Both the position numbers and the translations under genes were made by a program. A stretch of 38,688 bases of DNA from Alphaproteobacteria bacterium (GTDB taxonomy: Bacteria; Pseudomonadota; Alphaproteobacteria; SHVZ01): NCBI GenBank assembly GCA_016869285.1, contig VGEN01000027.1, positions 1-38,688 on the forward strand, written 5' to 3'. The notes beneath the pieces are model-generated. The model had not been told where the DNA came from and did no database searches. It was given only the letters and a program-made list of their open reading frames with translations. This document shows, in pieces, positions 1-9,894 of this stretch; position 1 is the stretch's first letter; each line of letters opens with the position of its first letter.

Positions 1-92
1 TCTTGAAGGAGTGCGAGTGGCGCTTCAACACCAGTGACCCATCCAAGCAACTAACCCAGATCAAACAATGGGTTAAGCGTCATCTCAGGTAG
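1..92 (+). pseudogene. IS1595-family transposase, C-terminal end (cut by window edge)
   Basis: Reading from base 3, 29 codons (LKECEWRFNTS...WVKRHLR) run to a TAG at 90-92. The ECEWRFN segment followed by a basic tail is typical of the C-terminus of IS1595-superfamily (ISXO2-like) transposases, and an IS-type terminal sequence follows at once. The upstream part lies outside the window, so it cannot be told whether the element is intact. It differs from the IS1595-type element at the right end of the window, whose terminal sequence is different. Confidence 0.75.
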
Positions 93-111
93 TTATCTGG
101 GACAGCCCCAT
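93..111 (+). repeat. Right terminal inverted repeat of the IS1595-type element
   Basis: GTTATCTGGGACAGCCCCA directly follows the transposase stop codon. Its reverse complement starts GGGGCTGTCCCAG, the form usual for ends of this IS class, so the element probably ends at about 110-111. The partner left end is outside the window, so the repeat cannot be confirmed from this sequence alone. Confidence 0.55.
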
Positions 112-174
112 CTGGTGGGAAATCCGGAAAGCGGCTATGAACAATCGTTCGCGAAGAGGGGGTAGAGTCCAGAG

Positions 175-777
175 ATGCCGCAGCCGATCGAGTTCTGGTT
201 CGACTTCTCCTCGCCTTACGGCTACCTCGCCGCCCAGAAGATCGACAAGCTCGCCGAAAACCACCGCCGCTCGGCCTCGTGGCGGCCTTTCCTGCTCGGT
301 GCCGTCTTCAAGGTGACCGGCTCGCGGCCGCTGATTGAGTTCCCGCTCAAGGGCGCCTATTCCAAGCGCGACATGGAACGCTCGGCCCGCGAGATCGGGG
401 TGCCGTTCCAGCTTCCGGCCAAGTTCCCGTTCCTTTCGGTCGCCGCCGCGCGCGGCTTCTATTTCATCGACGCGACCGACCCCGGCAAGGCCCGCGCCTA
501 TGCCAAGGCCGTCTACCACCGGATCTTCGGCGAGGGCCAGCCGCCCGAGACCGGCGAGCAGGCGGCCGAGCTCGGACCCAAGGTCGGCGTCGACGCCCAG
601 GCGTTGCTCGCCGGCATCAACGACCAGGCGATCAAGGACAAGCTTCGCACCGAGACCGACCGCGCGATCGCGGCCGGCGTCTTCGGCTCGCCCTTCTTCA
701 TCGTCGACGGCGAGCCCTTCTGGGGCCACGACCGGCTCGAGCAGATCGACCGCTGGCTCGAGACCGGCGGTTGGTGA
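175..777 (+). CDS. 2-hydroxychromene-2-carboxylate isomerase / DsbA-like (GST kappa) family protein
   Basis: 200 residues, the usual size for the family. The N-terminus (residues 5-17, EFWFDFSSPYGYL) is the thioredoxin-fold start of HCCA isomerase and GST kappa proteins, in which the serine of the SSPY motif (here Ser12/Ser13) activates glutathione. The C-terminal GSPFFIVDGEPFWGHDRL block (about 171-188) is the second family signature. Family members isomerise 2-hydroxychromene-2-carboxylate with glutathione in naphthalene breakdown, but many act on unknown substrates. No aromatic degradation genes lie nearby, so the substrate is open. The gene stands about 65 bp after an IS end and is separated from liuB by a long palindrome, so it may be transcribed separately. 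Confidence 0.85.
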   Translation: MPQPIEFWFDFSSPYGYLAAQKIDKLAENHRRSASWRPFLLGAVFKVTGSRPLIEFPLKGAYSKRDMERSAREIGVPFQLPAKFPFLSVAAARGFYFIDATDPGKARAYAKAVYHRIFGEGQPPETGEQAAELGPKVGVDAQALLAGINDQAIKDKLRTETDRAIAAGVFGSPFFIVDGEPFWGHDRLEQIDRWLETGGW

Positions 778-814
778 GCGTGAGCCGATCCTTCTGCCGA
801 TGATACCGCATCGC

Positions 815-944
815 TCCGACCGCGCTTCGCAAGGCTCCCACCCTCCCCCGCTTCGCGGGAGAGGGGGTAGGACGCGATGCGCTTGTGCCCCCTCTCCCGC
901 GCAAGGCGCGGGGGAGGGCGGGGGCCGAGCGAAGAGCGGTCGGA
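815..944. repeat. Long imperfect palindrome of the CCCTCCCCCGC family, upstream of liuB
   Basis: The outer arms TCCGACCGC (815-823) and GCGGTCGGA (936-944) are complementary, as are the inner GCGGGAGAGGGGG (855-867) and CCCCCTCTCCCGC (888-900). Each arm also holds its own small hairpin (CCCCCGC-TTC-GCGGG type). The same core occurs at 27001-27127 and 34873-34901, so this is a dispersed intergenic repeat. The right arm ends inside the probable liuB Shine-Dalgarno (GGAAGG, 942-947), so folding could hide part of it. Confidence 0.8.
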
Positions 945-954
945 AGGTCAGCGC

Positions 955-2562
955 ATGACCGTCCTCTCTTCCCAGATCAGCCCGCGCTCGGAGGAGTTCC
1001 GCCGCAACGCGGACGCGATGCGGGTGCAAGTCAACGACCTCCGCACCGTGATCCAGAAGATCAAGCAGGGCGGCGGCGAGGAAGCACGCAAGCGCCATCT
1101 CGGCCGCAATAAGCTCTTGCCGCGCGAGCGCGTGCGCACGCTGCTCGATCCGGGATCGCCCTTCCTCGAGCTCTCGCAGCTCGCCGGATACACGCTCTAT
1201 GACGACGAGGTGCCGGCCGGCGGCATCCTGACCGGGATCGGACGCATCTCGGGGCGCGAATGCGTGGTCGTCGCCAACGACGCGACGGTCAAGGGCGGCA
1301 CCTACTACCCGATCACGGTGAAGAAGCATCTCCGTGCCCAGGAGATCGCGCGCGAGAACAACCTTCCCTGCCTTTATCTCGTCGATTCAGGCGGCGCCAA
1401 CCTGCCGAACCAAGACTCGGTCTTTCCCGACCGCGACCATTTCGGCCGAATCTTCTACAATCAGGCGACGCTTTCGGCGGCCGGCGTGCCGCAGATCGCC
1501 GTCGTCATGGGGAGCTGCACCGCGGGCGGCGCCTATGTACCGGCGATGTCGGACGAGGCGATCATCGTCAAGAACCAGGGGACGATCTTCCTCGGCGGTC
1601 CGCCGCTGGTGAAGGCCGCGACCGGCGAGATCGTCTCGGCCGAGGATCTCGGCGGCGCCGATGTCCACACCCGGATTTCCGGCGTCGCCGACCACTTTGC
1701 CGAGGACGATGCGCATGCGTTGGGCCTAGCACGCCAGATCGTCGGCAACCTGAACCGCGTGAAGTCGAACCCGCTCGACGTCGCGACCCCGGAAGACCCG
1801 AGATACGATCCAGCCGAGCTCTACGGTGTTGTCCCGCCCGACCTGCGCACGCCCTATGACGTGCGCGAGGTGATTGCCCGATTGGTCGACGGTTCCCGGC
1901 TCGATGAGTTCAAGGCGCGCTACGGGGCGACTCTGGTCTGCGGCTTTGCGCGCATCTTCGGCTATCCGGTCGGGATTCTCGCCAATAACGGCATCCTGTT
2001 CTCGGAGTCGGCGCTCAAGGGCGCGCATTTCATCGAGCTCTGCTGCCAGCGCAAGATCCCGCTCCTCTTCCTGCAGAATATCTCGGGCTTCATGGTCGGC
2101 CGCAAGTACGAGGCCGGCGGCATTGCCAAGGACGGTGCCAAGCTGGTGACGGCGGTGAGCTGCGCCCAGGTGCCGAAATTCACGGTGATCGTCGGCGGCA
2201 GCTTCGGCGCCGGCAATTACGGCATGTGCGGGCGGGCCTATCAGCCGCGGCTCCTGTGGATGTGGCCAAACGCGCGCATCTCGGTCATGGGCGGCGAGCA
2301 GGCCGCCAACGTGCTGGCGCAGGTTCGCCGCGACAACATCGAGGTCAAGGGCGCCGCCTGGCCCGCTGCCCAGGAAGAAGCCTTCAAGGCGCCGATCCGC
2401 AAGCAGTACGAGACGCAGGGCCACCCCTACTACGCCAGCGCGCGGCTCTGGGACGACGGCATCATCGACCCGCTCGATACGCGCATGGCGCTTGGGCTCG
2501 GCATCTCCGCGGCGCTCAACGCGCCGATCCCCGAGACGCGCTTCGGCGTCTTCCGCATGTGA
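955..2562 (+). CDS. liuB: Methylcrotonyl-CoA carboxylase, carboxyltransferase (beta) subunit
   Basis: 535 residues, normal for the biotin-dependent carboxyltransferase beta subunit. It moves the carboxyl group from carboxybiotin on LiuD to 3-methylcrotonyl-CoA, giving 3-methylglutaconyl-CoA in leucine degradation. Family blocks seen include [67 protein letters not shown] and [16 protein letters not shown]. The SGGANLP...QNISGFMVG pattern is that of the methylcrotonyl-CoA rather than the propionyl-CoA enzyme. The start at 955 has GGAAGG 7 nt upstream; an in-frame start at 877 would translate the palindrome into an arginine-rich tail and was rejected. Next come liuC (7-nt gap), the AGE gene and liuD on the same strand. 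Confidence 0.95.
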   Translation: MTVLSSQISPRSEEFRRNADAMRVQVNDLRTVIQKIKQGGGEEARKRHLGRNKLLPRERVRTLLDPGSPFLELSQLAGYTLYDDEVPAGGILTGIGRISGRECVVVANDATVKGGTYYPITVKKHLRAQEIARENNLPCLYLVDSGGANLPNQDSVFPDRDHFGRIFYNQATLSAAGVPQIAVVMGSCTAGGAYVPAMSDEAIIVKNQGTIFLGGPPLVKAATGEIVSAEDLGGADVHTRISGVADHFAEDDAHALGLARQIVGNLNRVKSNPLDVATPEDPRYDPAELYGVVPPDLRTPYDVREVIARLVDGSRLDEFKARYGATLVCGFARIFGYPVGILANNGILFSESALKGAHFIELCCQRKIPLLFLQNISGFMVGRKYEAGGIAKDGAKLVTAVSCAQVPKFTVIVGGSFGAGNYGMCGRAYQPRLLWMWPNARISVMGGEQAANVLAQVRRDNIEVKGAAWPAAQEEAFKAPIRKQYETQGHPYYASARLWDDGIIDPLDTRMALGLGISAALNAPIPETRFGVFRM

Positions 2563-2569
2563 GGCGCCC

Positions 2570-3361
2570 TTGAGCGAACCGCTTGTCCTGACCTCGACCG
2601 ATGCGCGCGGTGTCGCCATCGTCGCCCTCAACCGCCCGGAGATCCGCAACGCCTTCAACGAGGTCCTGATCGAGGAGCTGCGATCGACCTTCGAGCGTAT
2701 TGCCACCGACCCAAAGATCCGGCTGATGGTGTTGACCGGCAACGGCAAGGCCTTCTCCGCCGGCGGCGATCTCAACTGGATGCGCCGCCGGGGCCAGGCG
2801 AGCGAGAAGGAGAATCTCGAGGACGGCTATCGGCTCGCGCTGATGCTGAAGACGCTCGACATCCTGCCGAAGCCGGTGGTCGGCAAGGTGCATGGTGCGG
2901 CCTTCGCCGGCGGCATCGGGCTGGTCTCCTGCTGCGATGTCGCGATCGCCGCCGAGGGCACCAAATTCTCGCTTTCCGAGGTAAGGCTCGGCCTCGTGCC
3001 GGCGACGATCGGCCCCTATGTCGCCGCCGCGATCGGCGCGCGCCAGATGCGCCGTTACGCTGTTACCGGCGAGGTCTTCGAGGCGCCGGAAGCAAAGCGC
3101 ATCGGCCTCGTCCACGACGTGGTCGCGCCCGGGAATCTCGACGAGGCCGTGGAGAAGCTGGTCGGCGAGCTGCTGCTGGGCGGACCCGAGGCGCAGGCCG
3201 CGGCGAAGGAGCTGGTGCGCGATGTCGCGTCCCGGCCGATCGACGAGGCGCTGATGCGCGATACCGGCGCCCGCATCGCCAAACGCCGCGCGTCACCCGA
3301 AGGCGCCGAGGGCATCCAGGCCTTCCTCGACAAGAGGAAGCCGAGCTGGGCACGCGGATGA
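2570..3361 (+). CDS. liuC: Enoyl-CoA hydratase family, probable methylglutaconyl-CoA hydratase
   Basis: 263 residues in the crotonase fold. Predicted role: hydration of 3-methylglutaconyl-CoA to HMG-CoA, the step after LiuB/LiuD. Oxyanion-hole segments AFSAGGDLNWM (61-71) and GAAFAGGIGLVS (109-120) are visible. The catalytic Glu lies in FSLSEVRLGLVPATIGPYV (about 137). The position of the first Glu in classical enoyl-CoA hydratase is Gly here (GGIGLV), as I recall for LiuC-type hydratases, which favours that assignment over a general beta-oxidation hydratase. The start is a TTG at 2570 with GAGGCG just upstream, giving an N-terminus MSEPLVLTS; the longer reading frame from 2492 runs inside liuB. 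The stop overlaps the next ATG by 4 nt (ATGA), so the genes are translationally coupled. Confidence 0.88.
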   Translation: MSEPLVLTSTDARGVAIVALNRPEIRNAFNEVLIEELRSTFERIATDPKIRLMVLTGNGKAFSAGGDLNWMRRRGQASEKENLEDGYRLALMLKTLDILPKPVVGKVHGAAFAGGIGLVSCCDVAIAAEGTKFSLSEVRLGLVPATIGPYVAAAIGARQMRRYAVTGEVFEAPEAKRIGLVHDVVAPGNLDEAVEKLVGELLLGGPEAQAAAKELVRDVASRPIDEALMRDTGARIAKRRASPEGAEGIQAFLDKRKPSWARG

Positions 3362-4488
3362 GCGATCCGACCCTCGCCGCGCGGGCTCGCACCTGGCTCT
3401 TCGAGCGGCACCTGCCGATCTGGCGGACGCATGGGTGGGATGCAAAGCATGGCGGCTTCCACGAGCGTCTGCACCAGAACCTGACGCCCGTTGAGCTCGG
3501 CTACAAGCGCCTACTGGTCCAATGCAGGCAGATCTACTGCTACAGCCATGCCTGCATCCTGGGCCATCGCGGCGACAATGAGCGCGCGGCCCGCGAAGGC
3601 TATGCCTTCCTGATGCGTCACTATCGCGACAAAAGGAACGGCGGCTGGTTCTTCACGGTGACGCCCGACGGGCAGAAGCTCGACGGGCGCAAGGATTTCT
3701 ACGGTCACGCCTTCGTGCTCTTCGCCCTCGGCTACTATCACCGCGCGACGCGCGACGTGACCGCGCTCTCCGCCGCCGAGGACACGCTCGAGGTCGTCAG
3801 GGTCAAGCTGCATGACGGCACCAACGGCGGCTTCCACGTCGCTGCCGACGAGGCCTGGAACATCCTTCCTGGCCCGCACCTCCAGAACCCGCACATGCAC
3901 CTGCTGGAAGGCCTGCTCTCGCTCGACGAGGCGGCGCCGGCGCCGGTCTACCGTGAGGAGGGCAACAAGATCGTCGACCTCTTCCTCGCCAAGTTCTTCA
4001 ACGGCGCGACGCTCGGAGAGTACTTCCGAGCCGACTGGACGCCCGACCCGCAGCGCGGCCACATCGTCGAGCCGGGCCACCACTTCGAGTGGGCCTGGTT
4101 GCTCGAGCGCTTCGCCCGGCGCTTCCAGCGGCCGGAGGCGAGAGAGGCCGCCGACAAGCTGTTCGAGTTCGCGCGCGCCCATGGGATCGACGTGCAGCTC
4201 GGCGGCGTCTACGACGAGGTCGACCGCTACGGTCGCGCGCTGAACGAAAAGAAGCGGATATGGCCGCTGACCGAGTGCCTCAAGGCCTATGCGCAGCGCC
4301 CGCACCTCAAGCTCGAGCTCGCTCGTCACGTCCGCTTCATGTTCAACCGTTATCTCCACGATGACGGCCGCTGGAACGAGCATCTCGACCGCCACCTCAA
4401 TGTGGTGAACACGGCGATGCCGGGATCGACCGGCTACCATCTGCAGCTCGGCATCCTGGAGACGCTGCCGGCGCTGGAGGCGGCGTGA
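3358..4488 (+). CDS. AGE-family sugar epimerase/isomerase (N-acylglucosamine 2-epimerase or mannose isomerase like)
   Basis: 376 residues, right for the (alpha/alpha)6-barrel AGE family, whose members epimerise N-acylglucosamine or interconvert mannose and fructose. Recognisable blocks: GGFHERLHQN near residue 32, the QCRQIYCYSHA helix near 55, DFYGHAFVLFALGYYHRAT near 122, NPHMHLLEGLL near 178 and EPGHHFEWAWLLERF near 237. The paired histidines in the last two blocks are the family's catalytic and binding positions. The start overlaps the liuC stop by 4 nt and its stop lies 1 nt before liuD, so it is embedded in the leucine-degradation operon although no sugar step belongs to that pathway. 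The exact substrate cannot be told. Confidence 0.85.
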   Translation: MSDPTLAARARTWLFERHLPIWRTHGWDAKHGGFHERLHQNLTPVELGYKRLLVQCRQIYCYSHACILGHRGDNERAAREGYAFLMRHYRDKRNGGWFFTVTPDGQKLDGRKDFYGHAFVLFALGYYHRATRDVTALSAAEDTLEVVRVKLHDGTNGGFHVAADEAWNILPGPHLQNPHMHLLEGLLSLDEAAPAPVYREEGNKIVDLFLAKFFNGATLGEYFRADWTPDPQRGHIVEPGHHFEWAWLLERFARRFQRPEAREAADKLFEFARAHGIDVQLGGVYDEVDRYGRALNEKKRIWPLTECLKAYAQRPHLKLELARHVRFMFNRYLHDDGRWNEHLDRHLNVVNTAMPGSTGYHLQLGILETLPALEAA

Positions 4489-4489
4489 C

Positions 4490-6481
<1,992 letters not shown>

Positions 6482-6510
6482 TTACGCCGGTAACCCTTGC
6501 TCTCGGTCAC

Positions 6511-6534
6511 AGTATATACTAGCGTATATACGCT
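6511..6534. promoter_or_regulatory. Tandem palindromes, probable BrnA operator/promoter
   Basis: Two abutting perfect palindromes, AGTATATACT (6511-6520) and AGCGTATATACGCT (6521-6534), share a GTATATAC core at 11-nt spacing. They are strikingly AT-rich in this GC-rich region and lie 66 bp upstream of brnT. BrnA-type ribbon-helix-helix antitoxins repress their own operon through such spaced palindromes, so this is the likely autoregulatory site (inference). Confidence 0.65.
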
Positions 6535-6599
6535 ACAGATCACGCCATGGGGGCGGCGTGAGAGTAGCGGAAGACCCCTGGAAGGGCCGTCATTCCGAC

Positions 6600-6872
6600 A
6601 TGGACTTTCAATGGGACGAGACGAAGCGTCTCGTCAATCGGCGGAAGCACGGAGTCGACTTCGTGGCCGCTGCCGCTGCGTTTGGTGATCCCCATGGAAT
6701 CGAGTCTTTGGAGGAAAGCGCAGGCGAAGAGCGTTGGCGACTGATCGCCATGTCGCCCTCCGGCTTGCTTTTCGTCGTTTACACGATGCGAGGTGAAAGC
6801 ATCCGCATCTTTTCCGCCCGAAAGGCCACGCTAAGTGAAGCGCGAACGTATCACTCACGCCAAGCTGATTGA
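6600..6872 (+). CDS. brnT: BrnT-family toxin
   Basis: 90 residues from the ATG at 6600. MDFQWDETKRLVNRRKHGVDF is the characteristic BrnT N-terminus (FEWDExKxxxNxxKHGVxF), followed by the F-GDP turn, the ERWRLIA strand and the C-terminal RIFSARKAT block with its conserved Arg. BrnT is a RelE-fold ribonuclease that blocks translation by cutting RNA and is neutralised by BrnA. A GTG at 6558 would add 14 residues that do not resemble the family, so I chose 6600, although its ribosome site (GGAAGGG, about 14 nt away) is poorly spaced. The 3' end overlaps brnA by 38 nt, the usual toxin-first order. Confidence 0.88.
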   Translation: MDFQWDETKRLVNRRKHGVDFVAAAAAFGDPHGIESLEESAGEERWRLIAMSPSGLLFVVYTMRGESIRIFSARKATLSEARTYHSRQAD

Positions 6873-7275
6873 CGGCAAGGTGTACAAGATCGGAGCGGGC
6901 GGCTCGCTGCGACCGATGAGGGACCGTACCGACTGGAAGCTTGTCAATGCGCTGACCGACGAGGAGATCGCGGCGGCCGTCGCCTCCGATCCGGACGCAT
7001 CCCCGATTGCGGACGAGGCGTGGTTCGCGCGGGCACGCCGCAGCTCGCATAGCAAGGAGCATATCAGCATCAAGCTCGACGCGGACGTTCTCGCCTTCTT
7101 TCGCAAGGGCGGGCCGCGCTACCAGACGCGGATCAACGAGGTGCTCCGCACATTTATGGAGCATGAAACCGCCAATACGCGCCGCATGCGAGCGATGAGC
7201 GAGACGCCGGCCTCCTACGAGCACCAGCCGGCGAAGAGAAAGAGGCGGATCAGCTCCGGTAAAGCGCGCGATTGA
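6835..7275 (+). CDS. brnA: BrnA-family antitoxin with extended C-terminus
   Basis: 146 residues. The core ISIKLDADVLAFFRKGGPRYQTRINEVLRTFM (about 80-111) is the BrnA ribbon-helix-helix DNA-binding signature; TDEEIAAAVASDPDA near 42 is the common N-terminal segment that contacts the toxin. About 35 basic residues follow the RHH (ending KRKRRISSGKARD), which is longer than most BrnA proteins. The start is a GTG inside brnT; a later start is possible because about 40 residues precede the conserved segment. The final 26 bp overlap the convergent PhyH gene. Confidence 0.85.
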   Translation: MKRERITHAKLIDGKVYKIGAGGSLRPMRDRTDWKLVNALTDEEIAAAVASDPDASPIADEAWFARARRSSHSKEHISIKLDADVLAFFRKGGPRYQTRINEVLRTFMEHETANTRRMRAMSETPASYEHQPAKRKRRISSGKARD

Positions 7276-8266
7276 TGTAGCGGGCGCGGTCGTCCCAGGG
7301 AATCCGGGAGGCGATCAGGCGCTCCTCAAACGGCGGCGCCTGCGGGCCGTCGTTTACATGGAGGCCGTAGCGCGCCCAGAAGATCAGCCGCGGCCCGCTC
7401 TCCGGCGGGATGCCCATGTGCAAGCCGTAGGTGTCGGCGATGAGACCGCTGCCCGCCGGCCCCGGGATCATGTCGGTAAGATGGCCGAACAGCTTCAGGA
7501 TTGCCGGATCGAGTCCATAGGCCTGGCCGCGGCGGAATTCGCCCGCGCTCACCGCCTCGCGCACGCGCGGATCGATGTCGTCGAGCGCGCCGGCCTCCGC
7601 CTTCGCCATCTCCTGCTCGAAGAGCTCGATGCGATGCGTGCGGCGCACATAGACATGCGGCCCGCCCTTCTCGCCCACATCGGTCAGGTAGAGGAAGAGC
7701 GTGCAGAAACGGAAGTCGTCAAGGTCGCGGTGAAAAGACTGTGAGACCTCGGCCGGGCGCGCGAGTCCGGGAAACGACCACCAAGCGTTCAGCGAGTAGA
7801 GCGTCGGCGTGCAGCCGAGATGGCGCTCGGCGATGGCAAGCAGGGCGGGGCTGTTGGCGAGCTCGAAGAGGAAGGGGGCAGCGACGATGTCGTCGAGAGC
7901 ATAGCTGCCGTAGTGGAATGCCTCCGCCCCGTTGCCGAGGTGTCGCGGGATTCCGTCGCTGCTCTTGCTGATATGCGCGTTGAAGCACGGGCGCGCACGG
8001 AAATGCTGCACGACCTCGGCGACCTGCGCCGACGACAGCAGCGAGGTGAGCGCGCAGTAGCCTTCGGCATCGAGCATGTTGGCCGCGGCGTCGACGATGG
8101 GCGAGCTTGCGATCGGCGCGGCGAAGCTGCGGGCCCTCACCTGCCCGGCGAAGTGCCGCGCGATGTGATCGCGCTCGGCCGCATCCAGCTCCTCGCGCAG
8201 CGACTGAAGCGCCTGCCAGACCAGCGGCCCGTCGAGCCGCGACATCGATGAGGCGAACTCATCCAT
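7250..8266 (-). CDS. Phytanoyl-CoA dioxygenase (PhyH)-like Fe(II)/2-oxoglutarate oxygenase
   Basis: 338 residues from the ATG at 8266. The double-stranded beta-helix iron triad is visible as H179-R-D181 (SQSFHRDLDD) and distal H283 (YGLHMG), with R293 ten residues on as the expected 2-oxoglutarate anchor. FLYLTDVGEKGGPHVYVRRTHR is typical of PhyH proteins. Such enzymes hydroxylate small molecules or lipids using iron, oxygen and 2-oxoglutarate; the substrate is unknown. A longer reading frame reaches 8338 but would overlap the start of the divergent SDR gene, so the internal ATG is preferred. No pathway context is evident. Confidence 0.75.
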   Translation of the reverse strand: MDEFASSMSRLDGPLVWQALQSLREELDAAERDHIARHFAGQVRARSFAAPIASSPIVDAAANMLDAEGYCALTSLLSSAQVAEVVQHFRARPCFNAHISKSSDGIPRHLGNGAEAFHYGSYALDDIVAAPFLFELANSPALLAIAERHLGCTPTLYSLNAWWSFPGLARPAEVSQSFHRDLDDFRFCTLFLYLTDVGEKGGPHVYVRRTHRIELFEQEMAKAEAGALDDIDPRVREAVSAGEFRRGQAYGLDPAILKLFGHLTDMIPGPAGSGLIADTYGLHMGIPPESGPRLIFWARYGLHVNDGPQAPPFEERLIASRIPWDDRARYINRALYRS

Positions 8267-8336
8267 TCGGTTCGGTATTGCCAGCCGCTGCCATCCTTGT
8301 CTACTACGCGGACGCACACTCGGCGGGGAACGAGAC

Positions 8337-9098
8337 ATGAAGCTTCACGGTCATGCGGCGATCGTCACCGGCGGCGGTTCGGGCCTCGGCGCGGCGACGG
8401 CGCGCGCATTGGCGAAGGCCGGCGCCAAGGTCGCGGTCTTCGACGTCAACAAGGACGCCGCCGAGACTCTAGCCAAGGAGATCGGCGGCATGGCGCAGAT
8501 ATGCGACGTCGCCGACGCCGCCTCGACCGAGGCGGCGGTCGCCGCAGCGGCCAAGGCGCATGGACCGGCCCGCGTCGCCGTCGCCTGCGCCGGCATCGCG
8601 CCGGCCGCGCGCATCGTCGGCCGCGAGGGACCGCTGGCGCTCGCCGATTTCCGCCGCGTGATCGAGGTCAACCTGATCGGCACCTTCAACATCATGCGGC
8701 TGGTCGCGGCCGGCGCCGCCCAGCTCCCGACCCTGGAAGACGGCGAGCGCGGTGTCGTCGTCACCACCGCCTCGGTCGCCGCCTATGAGGGCCAGATCGG
8801 TCAGGCGGCCTATGCCGCCTCCAAGGGCGGCGTCGCCGCGCTGACGCTGCCGGCGGCGCGGGAGTTCGCCCGGTCGGGCATCCGCGTCTGCACCGTCGCG
8901 CCCGGCCTCTTCGGCACGCCGCTTCTCCTCAACATGCCGCAGGCGGTGCAGGACTCGCTGGCCGCCGGCGTACCCTTCCCGACCCGCTTCGGCCACCCCG
9001 AAGAGTATGCGCGGCTGGTGCTCGCGATCATCGACAACCCGATGCTGAACGGTGAGACCATCCGCCTCGATGGCGCGCTGCGCATGCAGCCGAAGTGA
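8337..9098 (+). CDS. Short-chain dehydrogenase, 3-hydroxyacyl-CoA dehydrogenase type II-like
   Basis: 253 residues, Rossmann fold. It has the cofactor loop TGGGSGLG (11-18), Asp36 at the end of beta-2 (VFD, favouring NAD over NADP), NACAG-equivalent VACAG near 84, Ser146 and the catalytic Y159-x3-K163 (YAASKGG). The sequence TTASVAAYEGQIGQAAYAASKGGVAALTLPAARE is typical of the HSD17B10-like 3-hydroxyacyl-CoA dehydrogenases, which oxidise 2-methyl-3-hydroxybutyryl-CoA in isoleucine degradation and other hydroxyacyl-CoAs. That would suit the branched-chain catabolic genes nearby, but it is not in their operon. The start at 8337 follows CGGGGAACGAGAC. Confidence 0.88.
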   Translation: MKLHGHAAIVTGGGSGLGAATARALAKAGAKVAVFDVNKDAAETLAKEIGGMAQICDVADAASTEAAVAAAAKAHGPARVAVACAGIAPAARIVGREGPLALADFRRVIEVNLIGTFNIMRLVAAGAAQLPTLEDGERGVVVTTASVAAYEGQIGQAAYAASKGGVAALTLPAAREFARSGIRVCTVAPGLFGTPLLLNMPQAVQDSLAAGVPFPTRFGHPEEYARLVLAIIDNPMLNGETIRLDGALRMQPK

Positions 9099-9101
9099 CG
9101 C

Positions 9102-9413
9102 TCAGTTCGGCGTGCCTTTCGCCGCCCCGTCGATGAACCTGGCGAGCGCCGCGTCCAGCTCGGTGACGCCGCCGGCATCGTGGGTGGCGAGCACGATCTC
9201 GACCCTGTTGTAGACGTTCGACCACTCGGGATGATGGTCGAGCTGCTCGGCCTTGAGCGCGATCCGAGTCATGAAGGCAAAGGCGCGGCTGAAATCGTCG
9301 AACTCGAAGACCTTGCGGATCGCATCGCGTCCCTGAACCTCGGTCCAGCCGTCGAGCAGGGCGAGCACGGCGGCACGCGCAGATCCTTCCAGCTTCTTCG
9401 GGCGCATCGGCAA
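9102..9413 (-). CDS. phhB: Pterin-4a-carbinolamine dehydratase
   Basis: 103 residues, the normal size. [28 protein letters not shown] (60-87) contains the family active site H60-H61-P62 and H78. The enzyme dehydrates 4a-hydroxytetrahydrobiopterin, regenerating the cofactor of aromatic amino acid hydroxylases; in many bacteria without such a hydroxylase nearby it acts as a general pterin-recycling or DCoH-like protein. No phenylalanine hydroxylase is seen in the window. It converges on the SDR gene with 3 bp between the stops. Confidence 0.93.
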   Translation of the reverse strand: MPMRPKKLEGSARAAVLALLDGWTEVQGRDAIRKVFEFDDFSRAFAFMTRIALKAEQLDHHPEWSNVYNRVEIVLATHDAGGVTELDAALARFIDGAAKGTPN

Positions 9414-9461
9414 CTCCTCGGTGCTTGCATCCGAGGCTAGCGCCCGCTATCGCAGGGCGCC

Positions 9462-9863
9462 ATGAGCGACTGGAAGAACCGCGCGGCGCCGACCCTCGAC
9501 GAGCTCGCCCAGCTCGCCGAAGCGGCTTATGCCCGCCTGCCGCAGCCCTTCCGCCGGATGGCCGGCGACATCGTCTTCCACGTCCAGGAATTCGCCGATG
9601 ACGAGATCTTGAAGGCCGTAGGGATCGAAGATCCGTTCGGGCTGACCGGCCTCTATGACGGCGTCGACCTGACCGACCGCAGCTCGGCCGATCTTCCCGG
9701 CGGACAGTCGCGGGTCTACCTGTACCGCCGGCCGATCCTCGACGAATGGGCCGAGCGGGGCGACGTCGCCCTCGACGACCTGGTCGAGCATGTGCTCATC
9801 CACGAGATCGGGCACCACCTGGGCTTGTCCGACGAGGAGATCGAGGCGATCGAGGGCCGTTGA
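9462..9863 (+). CDS. Metallopeptidase family protein (minimal zincin, DUF1025 type)
   Basis: 133 residues. The C-terminal H114-E-I-G-H118-H-L-G-L-S-D124 motif is the zinc-binding HExxHxxGxxD site of the minimal zincin family, and the LYDGVDL (64-70) and VYLYRRPILDEW (85-96) segments are also family hallmarks. No signal peptide is seen, so it should be cytosolic. The function of these small proteins is not established; the fold suggests peptidase activity or a remnant of it. Confidence 0.88.
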   Translation: MSDWKNRAAPTLDELAQLAEAAYARLPQPFRRMAGDIVFHVQEFADDEILKAVGIEDPFGLTGLYDGVDLTDRSSADLPGGQSRVYLYRRPILDEWAERGDVALDDLVEHVLIHEIGHHLGLSDEEIEAIEGR

Positions 9864-9894
9864 GCCCAGTCGCGCTCGACTTAACCGTGCCGGC

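Noticed and set aside
877..954. Longer liuB N-terminus starting at 877
   Set aside because: The extra 26 codons run through a dispersed palindrome and give an Arg/Gly-rich tail foreign to the family; the ATG at 955 has a good ribosome site.
2380..2391. Self-target of the CRISPR spacer inside liuB
   Set aside because: Only 11 bases match, and they are the self-complementary GCCTTCAAGGC, expected by chance in GC-rich DNA.
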